From the NCBI RefSeq assembly GCF_016889705.1, contig NZ_CP069526.1, positions 8,336,001-8,400,000 of the forward strand: a DNA stretch of 64,000 nucleotides. The letters are read 5' to 3'. The notes beneath the pieces were generated by a model, which worked only from the letters and a program-made list of their open reading frames with translations, had not been told where the DNA came from and did not search any database. This stretch comes from Amycolatopsis sp. FDAARGOS 1241 (GTDB lineage: Bacteria > Actinomycetota > Actinomycetes > Mycobacteriales > Pseudonocardiaceae). Positions 50,831 through 60,209 of this stretch are shown piece by piece (the stretch's first letter is position 1; each line of letters opens with the position of its first letter). A program made the translations under genes and the position numbers.

Positions 50831-53800
50831 TCAGTGAACGACGTCGTCGACGCTGGGCGACTCGTTGCGGGACAGGTTGATGCCGAGGTTCGCGGCGGCG
50901 CGCTCGAGGTCCTCGTCGTCGGAGTCGCGCATCTCGATCGCCGCACCGTCGCTGGAGAGCACCTCGACGTTGAGGCACAGCGACTGGAGCTCCTTGAGGA
51001 GCACCTTGAACGACTCCGGGATGCCCGGCTCGGGGATGTTCTCCCCCTTGACGATGGCCTCGTACACCTTCACGCGGCCCACCACGTCGTCCGACTTGAT
51101 CGTGAGCAGCTCCTGCAGCGTGTAAGCCGCGCCGTAGGCCTGCATCGCCCAGCACTCCATCTCACCGAAGCGCTGGCCACCGAACTGCGCCTTACCACCC
51201 AGCGGCTGCTGCGTGATCATCGAGTACGGGCCGGTGGAGCGGGCGTGGATCTTGTCGTCGACCAGGTGGTGCAGCTTCAGGATGTACATGTAGCCGACGG
51301 ACACCGGGTACGGGTACGGCTCGCCGGAGCGGCCGTCGAACAGCGTGGCCTTGCCGTTCTCCTTGACCATGCGCTCGCCGTCGCGGTTGGGCTTGGTCGA
51401 GCCGAGCAGGCCGGTGAGCTCCTCCTCCTTCGCGCCGTCGAACACCGGGGTGGCGGTGTTCGTGTTCGGCGCGACGTCGTGGAGTTCCTCGGAGAGGTTC
51501 TTGGCCCATTCCGGGTTGCCCTCGATCGTCCAGCCCTGCGACGCCAGCCAGCCCAGGTGCAGCTCGAGGATCTGGCCGATGTTCATCCGTCGCGGCACAC
51601 CGTGGGTGTTCAGGATGATGTCGACCGGGGTGCCGTCCTCCATGAACGGCATGTCCTCGACCGGCAGGATCTTGCCGATGACACCCTTGTTCCCGTGCCG
51701 GCCGGCGAGCTTGTCGCCCGGCTGGATCTTGCGCTTCTGGGCCACGTAGACGCGGACCAGCTCGTTGACACCCGGGGGCAGCTCGTCGTCGTCCTCGCGC
51801 GAGAACACGCGGATGCCGATGACCTTGCCGGTCTCGCCGTGCGGCACCTTCAGGGAGGTGTCGCGGACCTCGCGGGCCTTCTCGCCGAAGATCGCGCGGA
51901 GCAGGCGCTCCTCCGGGGTCAGCTCCGTCTCGCCCTTCGGCGTGACCTTGCCGACCAGGATGTCGCCGTCACGGACCTCGGCACCGATGCGGATGATGCC
52001 GCGCTCGTCGAGGTCGGCGAGGACCTCCTCGGAGACGTTCGGGATGTCCCGGGTGATCTCCTCGGCGCCCAGCTTGGTGTCGCGGGCGTCGATCTCGTGC
52101 TCCTCGATGTGGATCGACGTGAGCACGTCGTCCTGCACCAGGCGCTCGGAGAGGATGATCGCGTCCTCGTAGTTGTGGCCCTCCCACGGCATGACCGCCA
52201 CGAGCAGGTTCTTGCCGAGTGCCATCTCACCGTTCTCGGTGGACGGGCCGTCGGCGATGACCTGGCCCTTCTCGACCCGGTCGCCTTCGTTGACGATCGG
52301 GCGGTGGTTGAAGCACGTGCCGTGGTTGGAGCGGCGGAACTTGTACAGTCCGTAGCTCTTCCGCGTGCCGTCGTCGTGCATGATCGTGATGATGTCCGCG
52401 GACAGCTCCTCGACCACGCCGGCCTGCTCGGCCACGAGGACGTCACCGGCGTCGACGGCGGCGCGCAGCTCCACACCCGTGCCCACGTACGGGGCCTGGT
52501 TGCGCAGCAGCGGCACGGCCTGGCGCTGCATGTTCGCGCCCATCAGCGCGCGGTTCGCGTCGTCGTGCTCGAGGAACGGGATCATCGCGGTGGCGACGGA
52601 GACCATCTGCCGCGGCGACACGTCCATGTAGTCGATCTCGAGCGGGTCGATCAGCTCGACCTCGCCGCCCTTGCGGCGACCGAGGACCTTGTCCTCCTCG
52701 AAGTGACCGTCGTCGGTCAGCGGCGCGTTGGCCTGCGCCTTGACGTAGCGGTCTTCCTCGTCGGCGGTCAGGTAGTCGACCTGGTCGGTGACCTGGCCCT
52801 CGACGACCTTCCGGTACGGCGTCTCGATGAAGCCGAACGGGTTGACCCGCGCGTAGGAGCACAGCGAACCGATCAGGCCGATGTTCGGGCCTTCCGGCGT
52901 CTCGATCGGGCACATGCGGCCGTAGTGCGACGGGTGGACGTCGCGGACCTCCATGCCGGCGCGCTCACGCGACAGACCACCCGGGCCCAGCGCCGACAGG
53001 CGGCGCTTGTGGGTCAGGCCCGACAGCGGGTTGTTCTGGTCCATGAACTGCGACAGCTGCGAGGTGCCGAAGAACTCCTTGATCGCCGCGCCGATCGGGC
53101 GGATGTTGATCAGGGTCTGCGGCGTGATGGCCTCGACGTCCTGCGTGGTCATGCGCTCGCGGACGACGCGCTCGGTGCGGGAGAGGCCGACCCGGATCTG
53201 GTTCTGGATCAGCTCGCCGACCGTGCGCAGGCGGCGGTTGCCGAAGTGGTCGATGTCGTCGGTCTCGACGGGCACCTCGACACCGGCCGAGCTCGTCATC
53301 TTGTCCTCGCCCGCGTGGAGGCGGACCAAGTACTCGATGGCGGAGACGATGTCCTCTTCGGTCAGGGTGCCGGTGTCGTACGGCGTGTCGAGACCGAGCT
53401 TCTTGTTGACCTTGTAGCGGCCGACCTTGGCCAGGTCGTAGCGCTTCGGCTTGAAGAACAGGTTCTCCAGCAGCGTCTGCGCACTCTCCTTCGTGGGCGG
53501 CTCGCCCGGACGGAGCTTGCGGTAGATGTCGAGCAGCGCTTCGTCGGTGCCGGCGGTGTGGTCCTTCTCGAGGGTCGCCAGCAGCGTCTCCGAGAAGGAG
53601 AAGCGCTCGCGGATCGCCTCAGTGGTCCAGCCGAGCGCCTTCAGCAGCACGGTGACCGGCTGGCGGCGCTTGCGGTCGATGCGGACGCCGACGGTGTCGC
53701 GCTTGTCGACGTCGAACTCGAGCCACGCGCCGCGGCTCGGGATCACGCGCACGCTGAAGACGTCCTTGTCGGTCGTCTTGTCGACACTGCTGTCGAAGTA

Positions 53801-54334
53801 CACGCCCGGAGAACGCACGAGCTGGGACACGACGACCCGCTCGGTGCCGTTGATGATGAAGGTGCCCTTGTCGGTCATCACCGGGAAATCGCCCAGGAAG
53901 ACCGTCTGGCTCTTGATCTCGCCGGTGTTGTTGTTGACGAACTCGGCGGTGACGAACAGCGGCGCCGCGTAGGTCATGTCCTTGTCCTTGCACTCCTCGA
54001 TCGAGGCCTTGACCTCGTCGAAGCGCGGAGCGGAGAAGGACAGCGACATGGAACCGGAGAAGTCCTCGATCGGCGAGATCTCGTTGAGGACCTCCTCCAG
54101 GCCGCCGACCGGGTTCTCTTCACCTTCGTTGACACGGCGCTCGAACCACGCCTCGTCGCCGGTGAACCACTGGAACGACTGGATCTGCACGTCCAGCAGG
54201 TTGGGGGTGGAAAGGGGTTCGCGAATCTTTGCGAAGGAGACCCGCTTGGGCGCTCCGGGGATACCCGTGGACTCCGAGCGGGATACAGCCGAGGTGGTCG
54301 CAGCAGTGGCCTGGTTCGCGGGAGAGACTGCCAA
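50831..54334 (-). CDS. rpoB: RNA polymerase beta subunit
   Basis: A protein of about 1167 residues. The rifampicin-binding cluster reads [20 protein letters not shown] then [13 protein letters not shown], with the key Asp, His and Ser all of the susceptible type. TTG 54334 is preferred as start because a GGAAGGA site stands six bases upstream and gives [14 protein letters not shown]; an in-frame TTG at 54355 has no site. The N-terminal 30 residues are a Ser/Ala/Thr-rich leader. Transcription probably starts from the -35/-10 pair at 54470-54498. Confidence 0.98.
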   Translation of the reverse strand: MAVSPANQATAATTSAVSRSESTGIPGAPKRVSFAKIREPLSTPNLLDVQIQSFQWFTGDEAWFERRVNEGEENPVGGLEEVLNEISPIEDFSGSMSLSFSAPRFDEVKASIEECKDKDMTYAAPLFVTAEFVNNNTGEIKSQTVFLGDFPVMTDKGTFIINGTERVVVSQLVRSPGVYFDSSVDKTTDKDVFSVRVIPSRGAWLEFDVDKRDTVGVRIDRKRRQPVTVLLKALGWTTEAIRERFSFSETLLATLEKDHTAGTDEALLDIYRKLRPGEPPTKESAQTLLENLFFKPKRYDLAKVGRYKVNKKLGLDTPYDTGTLTEEDIVSAIEYLVRLHAGEDKMTSSAGVEVPVETDDIDHFGNRRLRTVGELIQNQIRVGLSRTERVVRERMTTQDVEAITPQTLINIRPIGAAIKEFFGTSQLSQFMDQNNPLSGLTHKRRLSALGPGGLSRERAGMEVRDVHPSHYGRMCPIETPEGPNIGLIGSLCSYARVNPFGFIETPYRKVVEGQVTDQVDYLTADEEDRYVKAQANAPLTDDGHFEEDKVLGRRKGGEVELIDPLEIDYMDVSPRQMVSVATAMIPFLEHDDANRALMGANMQRQAVPLLRNQAPYVGTGVELRAAVDAGDVLVAEQAGVVEELSADIITIMHDDGTRKSYGLYKFRRSNHGTCFNHRPIVNEGDRVEKGQVIADGPSTENGEMALGKNLLVAVMPWEGHNYEDAIILSERLVQDDVLTSIHIEEHEIDARDTKLGAEEITRDIPNVSEEVLADLDERGIIRIGAEVRDGDILVGKVTPKGETELTPEERLLRAIFGEKAREVRDTSLKVPHGETGKVIGIRVFSREDDDELPPGVNELVRVYVAQKRKIQPGDKLAGRHGNKGVIGKILPVEDMPFMEDGTPVDIILNTHGVPRRMNIGQILELHLGWLASQGWTIEGNPEWAKNLSEELHDVAPNTNTATPVFDGAKEEELTGLLGSTKPNRDGERMVKENGKATLFDGRSGEPYPYPVSVGYMYILKLHHLVDDKIHARSTGPYSMITQQPLGGKAQFGGQRFGEMECWAMQAYGAAYTLQELLTIKSDDVVGRVKVYEAIVKGENIPEPGIPESFKVLLKELQSLCLNVEVLSSDGAAIEMRDSDDEDLERAAANLGINLSRNESPSVDDVVH

Positions 54335-54469
54335 GATGCGTCCTTCCGGGGACAATGAGCGGTGAGCAGCCGCGATGGCAACAGCTGTCGCGGACTGTCA
54401 GGGGTGCCGTGTGCCCACTATCCTAACTACCGGCTCCGGGCAGCCTGAAAGAGGGCAGCGCAAAGAGGC

Positions 54470-54498
54470 AGTCTAGCCCGAACGACGCGGTCTGTCCA
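54470..54498 (-). promoter_or_regulatory. Promoter of rpoB-rpoC
   Basis: Read leftward: TGGACA (54493-54498), an exact 17-base spacer and TAGACT (54470-54475). Both hexamers are close to the main sigma-factor consensus of actinobacteria (TTGACA / TANNNT). The predicted RNA start lies about 130 bases before the rpoB start codon. A second TAGGAT (54420-54425) nearer the gene lacks a clear -35. Confidence 0.65.
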
Positions 54499-55040
54499 GG
54501 GGGCGCTCCCGACGGGGCCCAGCCTGCTACGCGGCGCTTCAGCAATGCCTCCCGGTTCCCCCCGGTTTCGCGTCCCTCCCGCAAGGTCCGCAGTCCCCGG
54601 CCGTCACCGTTGGCAGTAAGCCTGAACCCACGAGGCCCTCCAGTCAAGATGCCACACGGGGGTCCCGCCGGTTGGCGCAGCGTCGAGCGGAGCGTGCGGA
54701 GTGTGACAAGTGGGATGATCATCCCGGTTACTGGTCGGTACCTGCGGAAATCGGGCGCTTTGGCTGGTGCAGGGCGGGTGAACGGTGTTCTCAAACGGTG
54801 TTCTGCGTCACTGATCGGCGGTGTCCAGTGGTGGATTTCTCCGGGTGAGGTGAGGCGGAGAGGCTGCGTGGGTGTGGGGTTTGGAGCCGGGGCTGGGGGT
54901 GGGTGTGGGCGGTAGATGTGGTGGTTGCGGTTGGGGCTGGTGAGGTAGATGGGGTTGGGTTGGCGGGGCGGCGGTCGGTTGGTCTAGGGGTCGGCGGGGG
55001 GTCGGGGTCGGTTCGCCGGCGCAAGGGTTCGCGTGCGGCC

Positions 55041-55229
55041 GGTTCAGCGGGCGTGGGCGGGACGACGCTGCCGGTGCAGCCGGCGCAAGGAATCGCGTGC
55101 CGCCGTTCAGCGAGTGTCGACGGGACGACGCTGCCGGTGCAGCCGGCCCAAAGCATCGCGTGCCGCCGTTCAGCGAGTGTCGACGGGACGACGCTGCCGG
55201 TGCAGCCGGCGCAAGGACTCGCCTACCGC
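55041..55229. repeat. 63-bp tandem repeat, three copies plus partial ends
   Basis: Units at 55041-55103, 55104-55166 and 55167-55229 are nearly identical; partial units flank them (about 55008-55040 and 55230-55245). Since 63 is a multiple of three, all six frames show a 21-residue periodicity without stops, which explains the long open frames here. Confidence 0.85.
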
Positions 55230-55324
55230 CGGATCAGCGAGGATCGGCGGATGCGACTGCGATGGACAGCGTCGCGTTGGCTGGAGTGGTGGTTCGTGCG
55301 CCGCCGGCGCAGCCGATTGGCGGG

Positions 55325-55570
55325 GCGCGGCGGGTTTGGCGCGCAGCGGGTTTGCGTGGGCGGCAGTGAGTCCGGGGCGCAGCGGGTTTGGGGCGCAGCG
55401 AGTTTGGCGCGCAACGGGTTTGGGCGGCAGTGAGTCTGGGGCGCAGCGAGTTTGGCGGGACGCACTGGGGTTTCGCGCGCAGCGAGTTCGGGGCGCAACG
55501 GGTTTGGCGCGCCGTGAGTTCGGCCGCAGCAAGTCTGGGGCCCAGCGAGTCTGAGGCCCAGCGGGATCCG
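55325..55570. repeat. About 15 degenerate copies of a 16-bp unit
   Basis: The unit GGCGCAGCGAGTTTGG recurs about every 16 bases with changes (GCAACGGGT, GCAGTGAGT, CCCAGCGAGTCT variants). Head-to-tail order and decay point to an old expanded repeat. No spacers of constant length separate the units. Confidence 0.8.
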
Positions 55571-55659
55571 GGAGGCTCGGGTCCGCTGTGACCGGCACCG
55601 CCGGCAACGGCCGACACCGGCAATCGACGGCGGGGTTGATGTCAAGCCCGGTTCGGTAC

Positions 55660-55699
55660 TTGTCCACAGGACACCCGGCCGGGGACAGGGCTGTCCACA
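55660..55699 (+). promoter_or_regulatory. Two direct DnaA-box matches
   Basis: TTGTCCACA (55660-55668) and CTGTCCACA (55691-55699) both fit the actinobacterial DnaA box consensus, in the same orientation and 22 bases apart. They sit between two repeat arrays. No replication gene is near, so this is unlikely to be oriC. Confidence 0.4.
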
Positions 55700-55929
55700 G
55701 ATTTCTGTTCGGACGTTTTTCGAGGTCAAGGGCCGATAGACTGGGACGGGGACGCCCCCCAAGAGGAGGGCGGGGGCTGCGCTGCGGCCGGGGCCTGTGC
55801 TGCATCGGCGACTGCGTCACAACGGAGACCACCCCACGACAACTGTCCCGGGATTACCGTCGCACGACGGCGACGCAGGTCGGCGGCCCTGCCAGCGCGT
55901 CAGCGCGGCATTGCGACGGCGGACCGAGT

Positions 55930-56205
55930 CGCCACGTCGGCAGCCGTGTCACCACAGCGGCGGCGGCGCCACGTCGGCGGGCTCGTCACCACCACAGCGG
56001 CGGCGTCACAGCGACTGCAGGTGTATCACCACAGCAGCGGCGGCGGCGTCAAAGCAGCGGCGTCACCACGTCGGTAGCCGTCTGACCCGCAGCGGCGGCG
56101 TCACCAAAGCGGCGCAGTCACCGCGACGGCAGCCGTATCGCCAGGTCGGCGCTGTGCCGCCACGGCGGCAGCCGCATCACCACGGCGGCGGCCGTGTCCG
56201 CGGTG
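55930..56205. repeat. Degenerate GTCACCAC / GCGGCGGC repeat array
   Basis: Modules GTCACCAC, GCGGCGGC and GTCGGCAGCCGT alternate irregularly about every 16-20 bases across 270 bp. The pattern is less regular than the two arrays upstream. Confidence 0.65.
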
Positions 56206-56549
56206 GCGGAGCAAGCGGGGCAGGAAAGCCCGCGGTTCGTTAGGCGGCTGATGGATCCAGCCACAGCGAGCTGCAGCACACGGGTGTGTCCGGGTGCGAT
56301 GAGAGTCAGGCCCACGGGCACAGCATGGACAGGAGCACGGTGCGCAGCCGGACGCACCACAAACAGCGCACCGGCTGTCCTCAGGCCCAACGCCGCAGGT
56401 CCAGAGCCAGGGCCGGGCGAGCACAAGAGAACACGCCGGGCGGGTCCAGTGGGCCCCCGTGGCCGTACGTCCGGGCAGACAAATCCGGCGAAGCCGCGAT
56501 TGTGCGTCCACCTCGCGGGAATGTCCGGATTTCGTGAATTCCCCACGGC

Positions 56550-56565
56550 TAAAATCGGATCCGAT
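56550..56565 (+). promoter_or_regulatory. Candidate -10 overlapped by a 12-bp palindrome, upstream of chorismate mutase
   Basis: TAAAAT (56550-56555) is a good -10 hexamer in GC-rich DNA, 104 bases before the start codon. Its last two bases begin a perfect palindrome ATCGGATCCGAT (56554-56565). A repressor bound there would cover the promoter. No clear -35 is visible. Confidence 0.4.
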
Positions 56566-56658
56566 CCTGGGTTGCCGGGTAGGTGGGCTGCCGCGTGCGG
56601 GAGCGCGGTGGGCTCGCCGGCCCGGCGGCCGTGTCGAACGTCGGAGGCAACGCTGGCC

Positions 56659-57171
56659 ATGGCCGCACCCGAAGAGTCCGCAGTCGGACGCGAGACCGTC
56701 GCGCACGCGTTCGGGCCGTTGGGTCCGCTGGCCGACCTCGTGGTCGAACGGTTGCTGGTCGGGGACCGAGTGGCGGCGTCGAAGTTCGGCAGCGGCAAGG
56801 CGATCGACGATCCCGCGCGCGAGGAGCAGGAGCTGGCCGCGGTGCGGACGCGCGCGTTCGCACTCGGGCTCGACCCGGAGCGCACCGCGGGGTTCTTCCA
56901 GGACCAGATCACGGCGAGCAAGCTCGTGCAGCGCGGGCTGTTCGACCGCTGGGCCGCGAACCCCGAACAAGCCCCCACGACCAGTCCGGACCTCGCCGAG
57001 ATCCGAGCCGAGCTGGATGTGCTGACGACGTCGCTGCTGAACGAACTCGTGGCCACCGACGCGATGCGCCGGGTGGAGGTCCTGCGGGCCGAGATCTCGG
57101 CCGACGTCGCCGACCACCTCGACGAACTGCACCGCGACGCATTGAAGACCGCGCTGCAGTCGATCCGCTGA
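56659..57171 (+). CDS. Chorismate mutase, AroQ-gamma type, without signal peptide
   Basis: A 170-residue all-helical enzyme that should convert chorismate to prephenate on the Phe/Tyr pathway. The pattern matches the secreted mycobacterial enzyme Rv1885c over most of its length: helix with VAASKFGSGKAIDDPAREEQ (active-site Lys and Arg/Glu region), then ALGLDPERTAGFFQDQITAS and LFDRWAANPEQAP. ATG 56659 has a GGAGG site eleven bases upstream. Unlike Rv1885c no signal peptide is seen with this start; an upstream extension would be needed for export and it lacks a site. It ends three bases from the convergent Mce-associated gene. Confidence 0.85.
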   Translation: MAAPEESAVGRETVAHAFGPLGPLADLVVERLLVGDRVAASKFGSGKAIDDPAREEQELAAVRTRAFALGLDPERTAGFFQDQITASKLVQRGLFDRWAANPEQAPTTSPDLAEIRAELDVLTTSLLNELVATDAMRRVEVLRAEISADVADHLDELHRDALKTALQSIR

Positions 57172-57174
57172 GCC

Positions 57175-58236
57175 CTACTTCGAAGGCGGCGCCGACGGGG
57201 CCGGGGCCTTCGCGGCCGGCGGCGGCGCGGCCTTGTAGGTGTCGAGGTCGGTGATCTTCCACGTGTCGCCCTGGAGCTGGGCGTCGACGTGCAGCTGGGC
57301 GGAGCCCGCGGTCGTCTGCTTGGTGTCGGCGCGCGTCGAGGTCTGGTCGACGAACACCATCACGCGCGCGAGGTCCCCGTTGAGCAGGATGACGGCACTG
57401 CGCGAGACCTTGCAGGTCACCACCATCTTCTGCTGCGGCGCCAGGCGCTTCACCTCACCCATGAGCGAGTTGTACTTCGCCTTGACGTCGTCGTTGGCCA
57501 GCAGGTTGGCGGCCGCGTCCTCGGTCTTCTTGATGTTGTTGTAGTCGTAGGAGAACAGCGCCTCGGTCGCCTTCGAGATCTGGTCCTTGACCTGCGCGGT
57601 CTTCGCGACGTCGAGCAGCGCGGTGTTGCTCGTGCTGTCGGACACCGAGTCGTACTGCAGCTTGAAGATCACGGCACCCGCGGCGAACACGAGGCCGACC
57701 ACGAGCAGCACCACGGTCAGCGCGACGGTGCGGTCCTGCCCCTTCTTCGCCGCCCACGGCGCGGCCGGGAACGGCGTGCCCGCCGCCTCCTGCTCGGCCT
57801 CCTCGACGTCCACCGGCTTCGCCCGGCCCGAGTCCCGGTGCTTGCGGCGCGGAGCCGGCCGGACCGGTGCCTCGTCAGCGGCGTCCTCCGAAGCAGGAGC
57901 CGGCGGATCCTCGACGACCTCCCGGGTTAGCGCGTCGACCTCGGCCGGTGCCTCCTCGGCCTCCTCGACCGGTGCGGTCTCCTCCGCGAGTCCCTTCGAC
58001 CGGCTGATCCCGACGCTTGCCGGGAACCGGATCTCCTGCGTGACCTCCGTCGGATCCGCGCCGGTCAGCGGGCCCGTCCGCGGCACCGGACGCGGGCGGG
58101 GCTTCGCCGGGGAGGTGGGCCGTTCCGCGGACGCGGGTGCTTCGTCCGCGCTCGACGGCTTGCGCAGCCCGGCGACCCGCGGCCGGCGGGCCTGCGGGGT
58201 GCTGCTGCGGGGCGGCTGACGGCGGGAGGGGGGCAC
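57175..58236 (-). CDS. Mce-associated membrane protein
   Basis: A 353-residue protein. The first 165 residues are cytoplasmic and low-complexity (Pro/Arg then Glu/Ala-rich). A transmembrane helix follows at about 170-190 (VALTVVLLVVGLVFAAGAVI). The outer domain of about 150 residues (ALLDVAKTAQVKDQISKATE, KMVVTCKVSRSAVILLNGDL, ending with a beta sandwich) is typical of Mce-associated proteins (Mas), which resemble an SnoaL/VirB8-like fold. These proteins stabilise Mce complexes. GTG 58236 has a CGGAG site. It is the last gene of the mce operon, with a Pro/Ala tail. Confidence 0.88.
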   Translation of the reverse strand: MPPSRRQPPRSSTPQARRPRVAGLRKPSSADEAPASAERPTSPAKPRPRPVPRTGPLTGADPTEVTQEIRFPASVGISRSKGLAEETAPVEEAEEAPAEVDALTREVVEDPPAPASEDAADEAPVRPAPRRKHRDSGRAKPVDVEEAEQEAAGTPFPAAPWAAKKGQDRTVALTVVLLVVGLVFAAGAVIFKLQYDSVSDSTSNTALLDVAKTAQVKDQISKATEALFSYDYNNIKKTEDAAANLLANDDVKAKYNSLMGEVKRLAPQQKMVVTCKVSRSAVILLNGDLARVMVFVDQTSTRADTKQTTAGSAQLHVDAQLQGDTWKITDLDTYKAAPPPAAKAPAPSAPPSK

Positions 58237-58270
58237 TGGGGAACTCCGTTCTGCGGTGAAGCCGGTGAAG

Positions 58271-58891
58271 CTACTGGCCGGAGGCGACGAGGGGCACGTT
58301 GTCGATGCCGGACAGCTTCCAGTCGTTCCCGACGCGGGTCATCGAGACCTCCAGCCGCAGTGCCTTCGACGAGGTCTGCGTGCCCTGGGTGACGTCGGTG
58401 GTGATCGCGGCGAGGAAGCTCGCCTTGCCCTCGTGGTCGTCGAGCTCTTCGACCGCGATGTCCTGCACGGTGGTCGTGACCTTGGTCTTCGCGTCGGTCA
58501 GCGCCTTGCCGTAGGTCGGCTTCAGCTGGTCGATCTGCTTGGCCATGTCGTCGTCGGACACGGACTTCTGCCGGGCGAACACGTCGTCGAGGTGCTGGTA
58601 GTCGACCTCGGTGTAGGCCTTGACCGCGTTGGCGCCCGCCTGCACGACCGCGTCGCGCGACCTCGCCAGGTCGGCGTTGTCGCCGGTGCCCGCGACCCAC
58701 CACATGATGCCGAACACCACCGCGACCACGAAGGCCGCGAGGGCGAACGCGCCGGCCCCGAAGAGCCACCCGCGCGGCGAGCCCGGAAGGGTCCGCTTGC
58801 CCGGCGAAGCGGCCGGCTCGGCGGGAACCGTGGGCGGCTCGGGCGCCGAAGAGGTCACCCCTTCCTCGGCGGCGGCCTGTTCGGAACTCAT
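58271..58891 (-). CDS. Mce-associated membrane protein
   Basis: A 206-residue protein: acidic cytoplasmic N terminus of about 40 residues, a transmembrane helix at about 45-68 (FALAAFVVAVVFGIMWWVAG), then a Mas-type outer domain of about 135 residues (RDAVVQAGANAVKAYTEVDY, DDVFARQKSV, ending GNDWKLSGIDNVP). Two Mas genes in a row after mceF is the usual mce arrangement. It lies 52 bases after mceF and 34 before the second Mas gene. Confidence 0.88.
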   Translation of the reverse strand: MSSEQAAAEEGVTSSAPEPPTVPAEPAASPGKRTLPGSPRGWLFGAGAFALAAFVVAVVFGIMWWVAGTGDNADLARSRDAVVQAGANAVKAYTEVDYQHLDDVFARQKSVSDDDMAKQIDQLKPTYGKALTDAKTKVTTTVQDIAVEELDDHEGKASFLAAITTDVTQGTQTSSKALRLEVSMTRVGNDWKLSGIDNVPLVASGQ

Positions 58892-58943
58892 ATCACTCCA
58901 GAGTAGGTAACGGTCAGCAAATCCACGTCAGCCCGTGGCCGGC

Positions 58944-60209
58944 TCAGGAACCGAGGCCGAGCAACGCTCCCAGGCTGTTCAACGAGACACCCGGGCTTCC
59001 GGCTACGCCCGGCACGGCGGCGTCCCGCATGTCCTGCAGTTCCTGGCCCGGCCGGCCCTTGTTGGCGTCCACGTCCGCTTGCGAAGGCGCCACGGGCGCC
59101 CCGCCGTACGGCGCGTTCTGAGCACCGCGGACGTTGATCGGGCTGCCCTTGGGCTCGGCACAGTACACGTTGTCGTCCGCCGGCCTCGGCGATGTGTCCG
59201 CCCCCGTCCGGTACTGGCTGTAAGGGAGGTACCCCTTCGTGCAGGCCGGCGGGTTGAACAGGTTGAGCACGAGACCGAGGTGCGCGGTGCCGTCACCGGG
59301 CGCGACGCTGGCGGCCGCACCCGCGAGCGCCGGGTAGGTCACCAGGCCCTGCTCGATGCCGTCGAGGCGGGTCACGGTGACGTTGGCCGTGGTCAGCAGG
59401 TTCGCCGTCAGGGCCCCGAGGCCGGGCCCGGTCTCGTTGACGACCTGGTCGATCTGCGCCGCGACCTGCGGCGTGATGCCGATGAGCTTGCGCAGGTCGC
59501 CGTCGGAGCTCTTCAGCGTGCCGGACAGCTCGTTGAGGTTCTTCGAGAAGTCCGCGAAGTTCGACGCCTCGTGGTTCTGCGTGTCCAGCGCCTGCCCGCC
59601 GGCGTCGAGCAGCTGCACGGTCTGCGGCAGGTACTGCTGGGCCGTGGTGGTGAAACTGCGCGCCGTGTCGAGCAGCTTCTGCAGGTCACCGCCAGTGCCG
59701 CGGAACGCGTCGTAGGACTGGTCGACGACGGTGCGCAGCGAGTCGGTGGGCACCGACGAGGCGAGCGAATCGAGGTCGGCCAGCAGCGTGTCGGTGCTGA
59801 TCGGCGTCTTCGTCTTCGCTACCGGGATCACCGACCCGCCCTCGAGGTACGGGCCGTTGTCGTTCTTCGGCTGCAGGTCCACGTACTGCTCACCGACCGC
59901 CGAGCGGTTCGCGACCACGGCGCTGAGGTCCGCCGGCACGCGCGGCGCCGACGGGTCGATGTTCAGGTCCGCTTCGAGGCCCGTCTGGGTCAGCCGCAGC
60001 TGGCCGACGCGGCCGATGTTGAAGCCGCGGTAGGTGACCTCGGCGCCTGCGAAGATGCCGCCGGACTCGGTGAGCTCGAGCTTCACGGTGTAGCCGCTGC
60101 TGCCGAACACCGAGCCGAGGCCGGCGAAGCGGATCAGAGCGTAGGCGATGAAGACGACCGAGATGACCGCGAACGCCACGAGCTGGATCTTCGTCTTGCG
60201 CAGCAACAT
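58944..60209 (-). CDS. mceF: Mce family protein MceF
   Basis: A 421-residue protein with an N-terminal membrane anchor (about 8-30), one MlaD/Mce domain (about 38-115, GSSGYTVKLELTESGGIFAG, then YRGFNIGRVGQLRL), a long helical region that forms the needle of Mce hexamers, and a C-terminal low-complexity tail. It is one of six Mce subunits that shuttle lipids or sterols across the periplasm to an ABC-type YrbE permease. ATG 60209 overlaps the mceE stop. Assigned F by order. Confidence 0.92.
   Translation of the reverse strand: MLLRKTKIQLVAFAVISVVFIAYALIRFAGLGSVFGSSGYTVKLELTESGGIFAGAEVTYRGFNIGRVGQLRLTQTGLEADLNIDPSAPRVPADLSAVVANRSAVGEQYVDLQPKNDNGPYLEGGSVIPVAKTKTPISTDTLLADLDSLASSVPTDSLRTVVDQSYDAFRGTGGDLQKLLDTARSFTTTAQQYLPQTVQLLDAGGQALDTQNHEASNFADFSKNLNELSGTLKSSDGDLRKLIGITPQVAAQIDQVVNETGPGLGALTANLLTTANVTVTRLDGIEQGLVTYPALAGAAASVAPGDGTAHLGLVLNLFNPPACTKGYLPYSQYRTGADTSPRPADDNVYCAEPKGSPINVRGAQNAPYGGAPVAPSQADVDANKGRPGQELQDMRDAAVPGVAGSPGVSLNSLGALLGLGS

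Larger units (their letters stand above)
54335..56658. other. 2.3-kb upstream region of rpoB with repeats
   Basis: No convincing gene: the many open frames are Arg/Ala/Gly/Pro-rich products of the repeat DNA and lack ribosome-binding sites. Contents in order: rpoB leader and promoter (54470-54498), a G-rich strand-biased stretch (54830-55010), a 63-bp tandem repeat, a 16-bp degenerate repeat array, two DnaA-box matches (55660-55699), a GTCACCAC/GCGGCGGC repeat array and the upstream region of the chorismate mutase gene. In many bacteria rplJL or rplKA precede rpoB; they are absent here. Confidence 0.6.

Noticed and set aside
50834..54358. A 1174-codon open frame antisense to rpoB
   Set aside because: Exact mirror of rpoB with biased residue content.
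55660..55699. Chromosomal replication origin
   Set aside because: Only two DnaA boxes, no AT-rich unwinding region and no dnaA/dnaN nearby.
55041..56205. CRISPR array
   Set aside because: Units are head-to-tail without unique spacers and no cas genes are present.
54903..56243. Several open frames of 130-220 codons in the rpoB upstream repeats
   Set aside because: They result from repeat units without stops, overlap on both strands and have no ribosome-binding sites.
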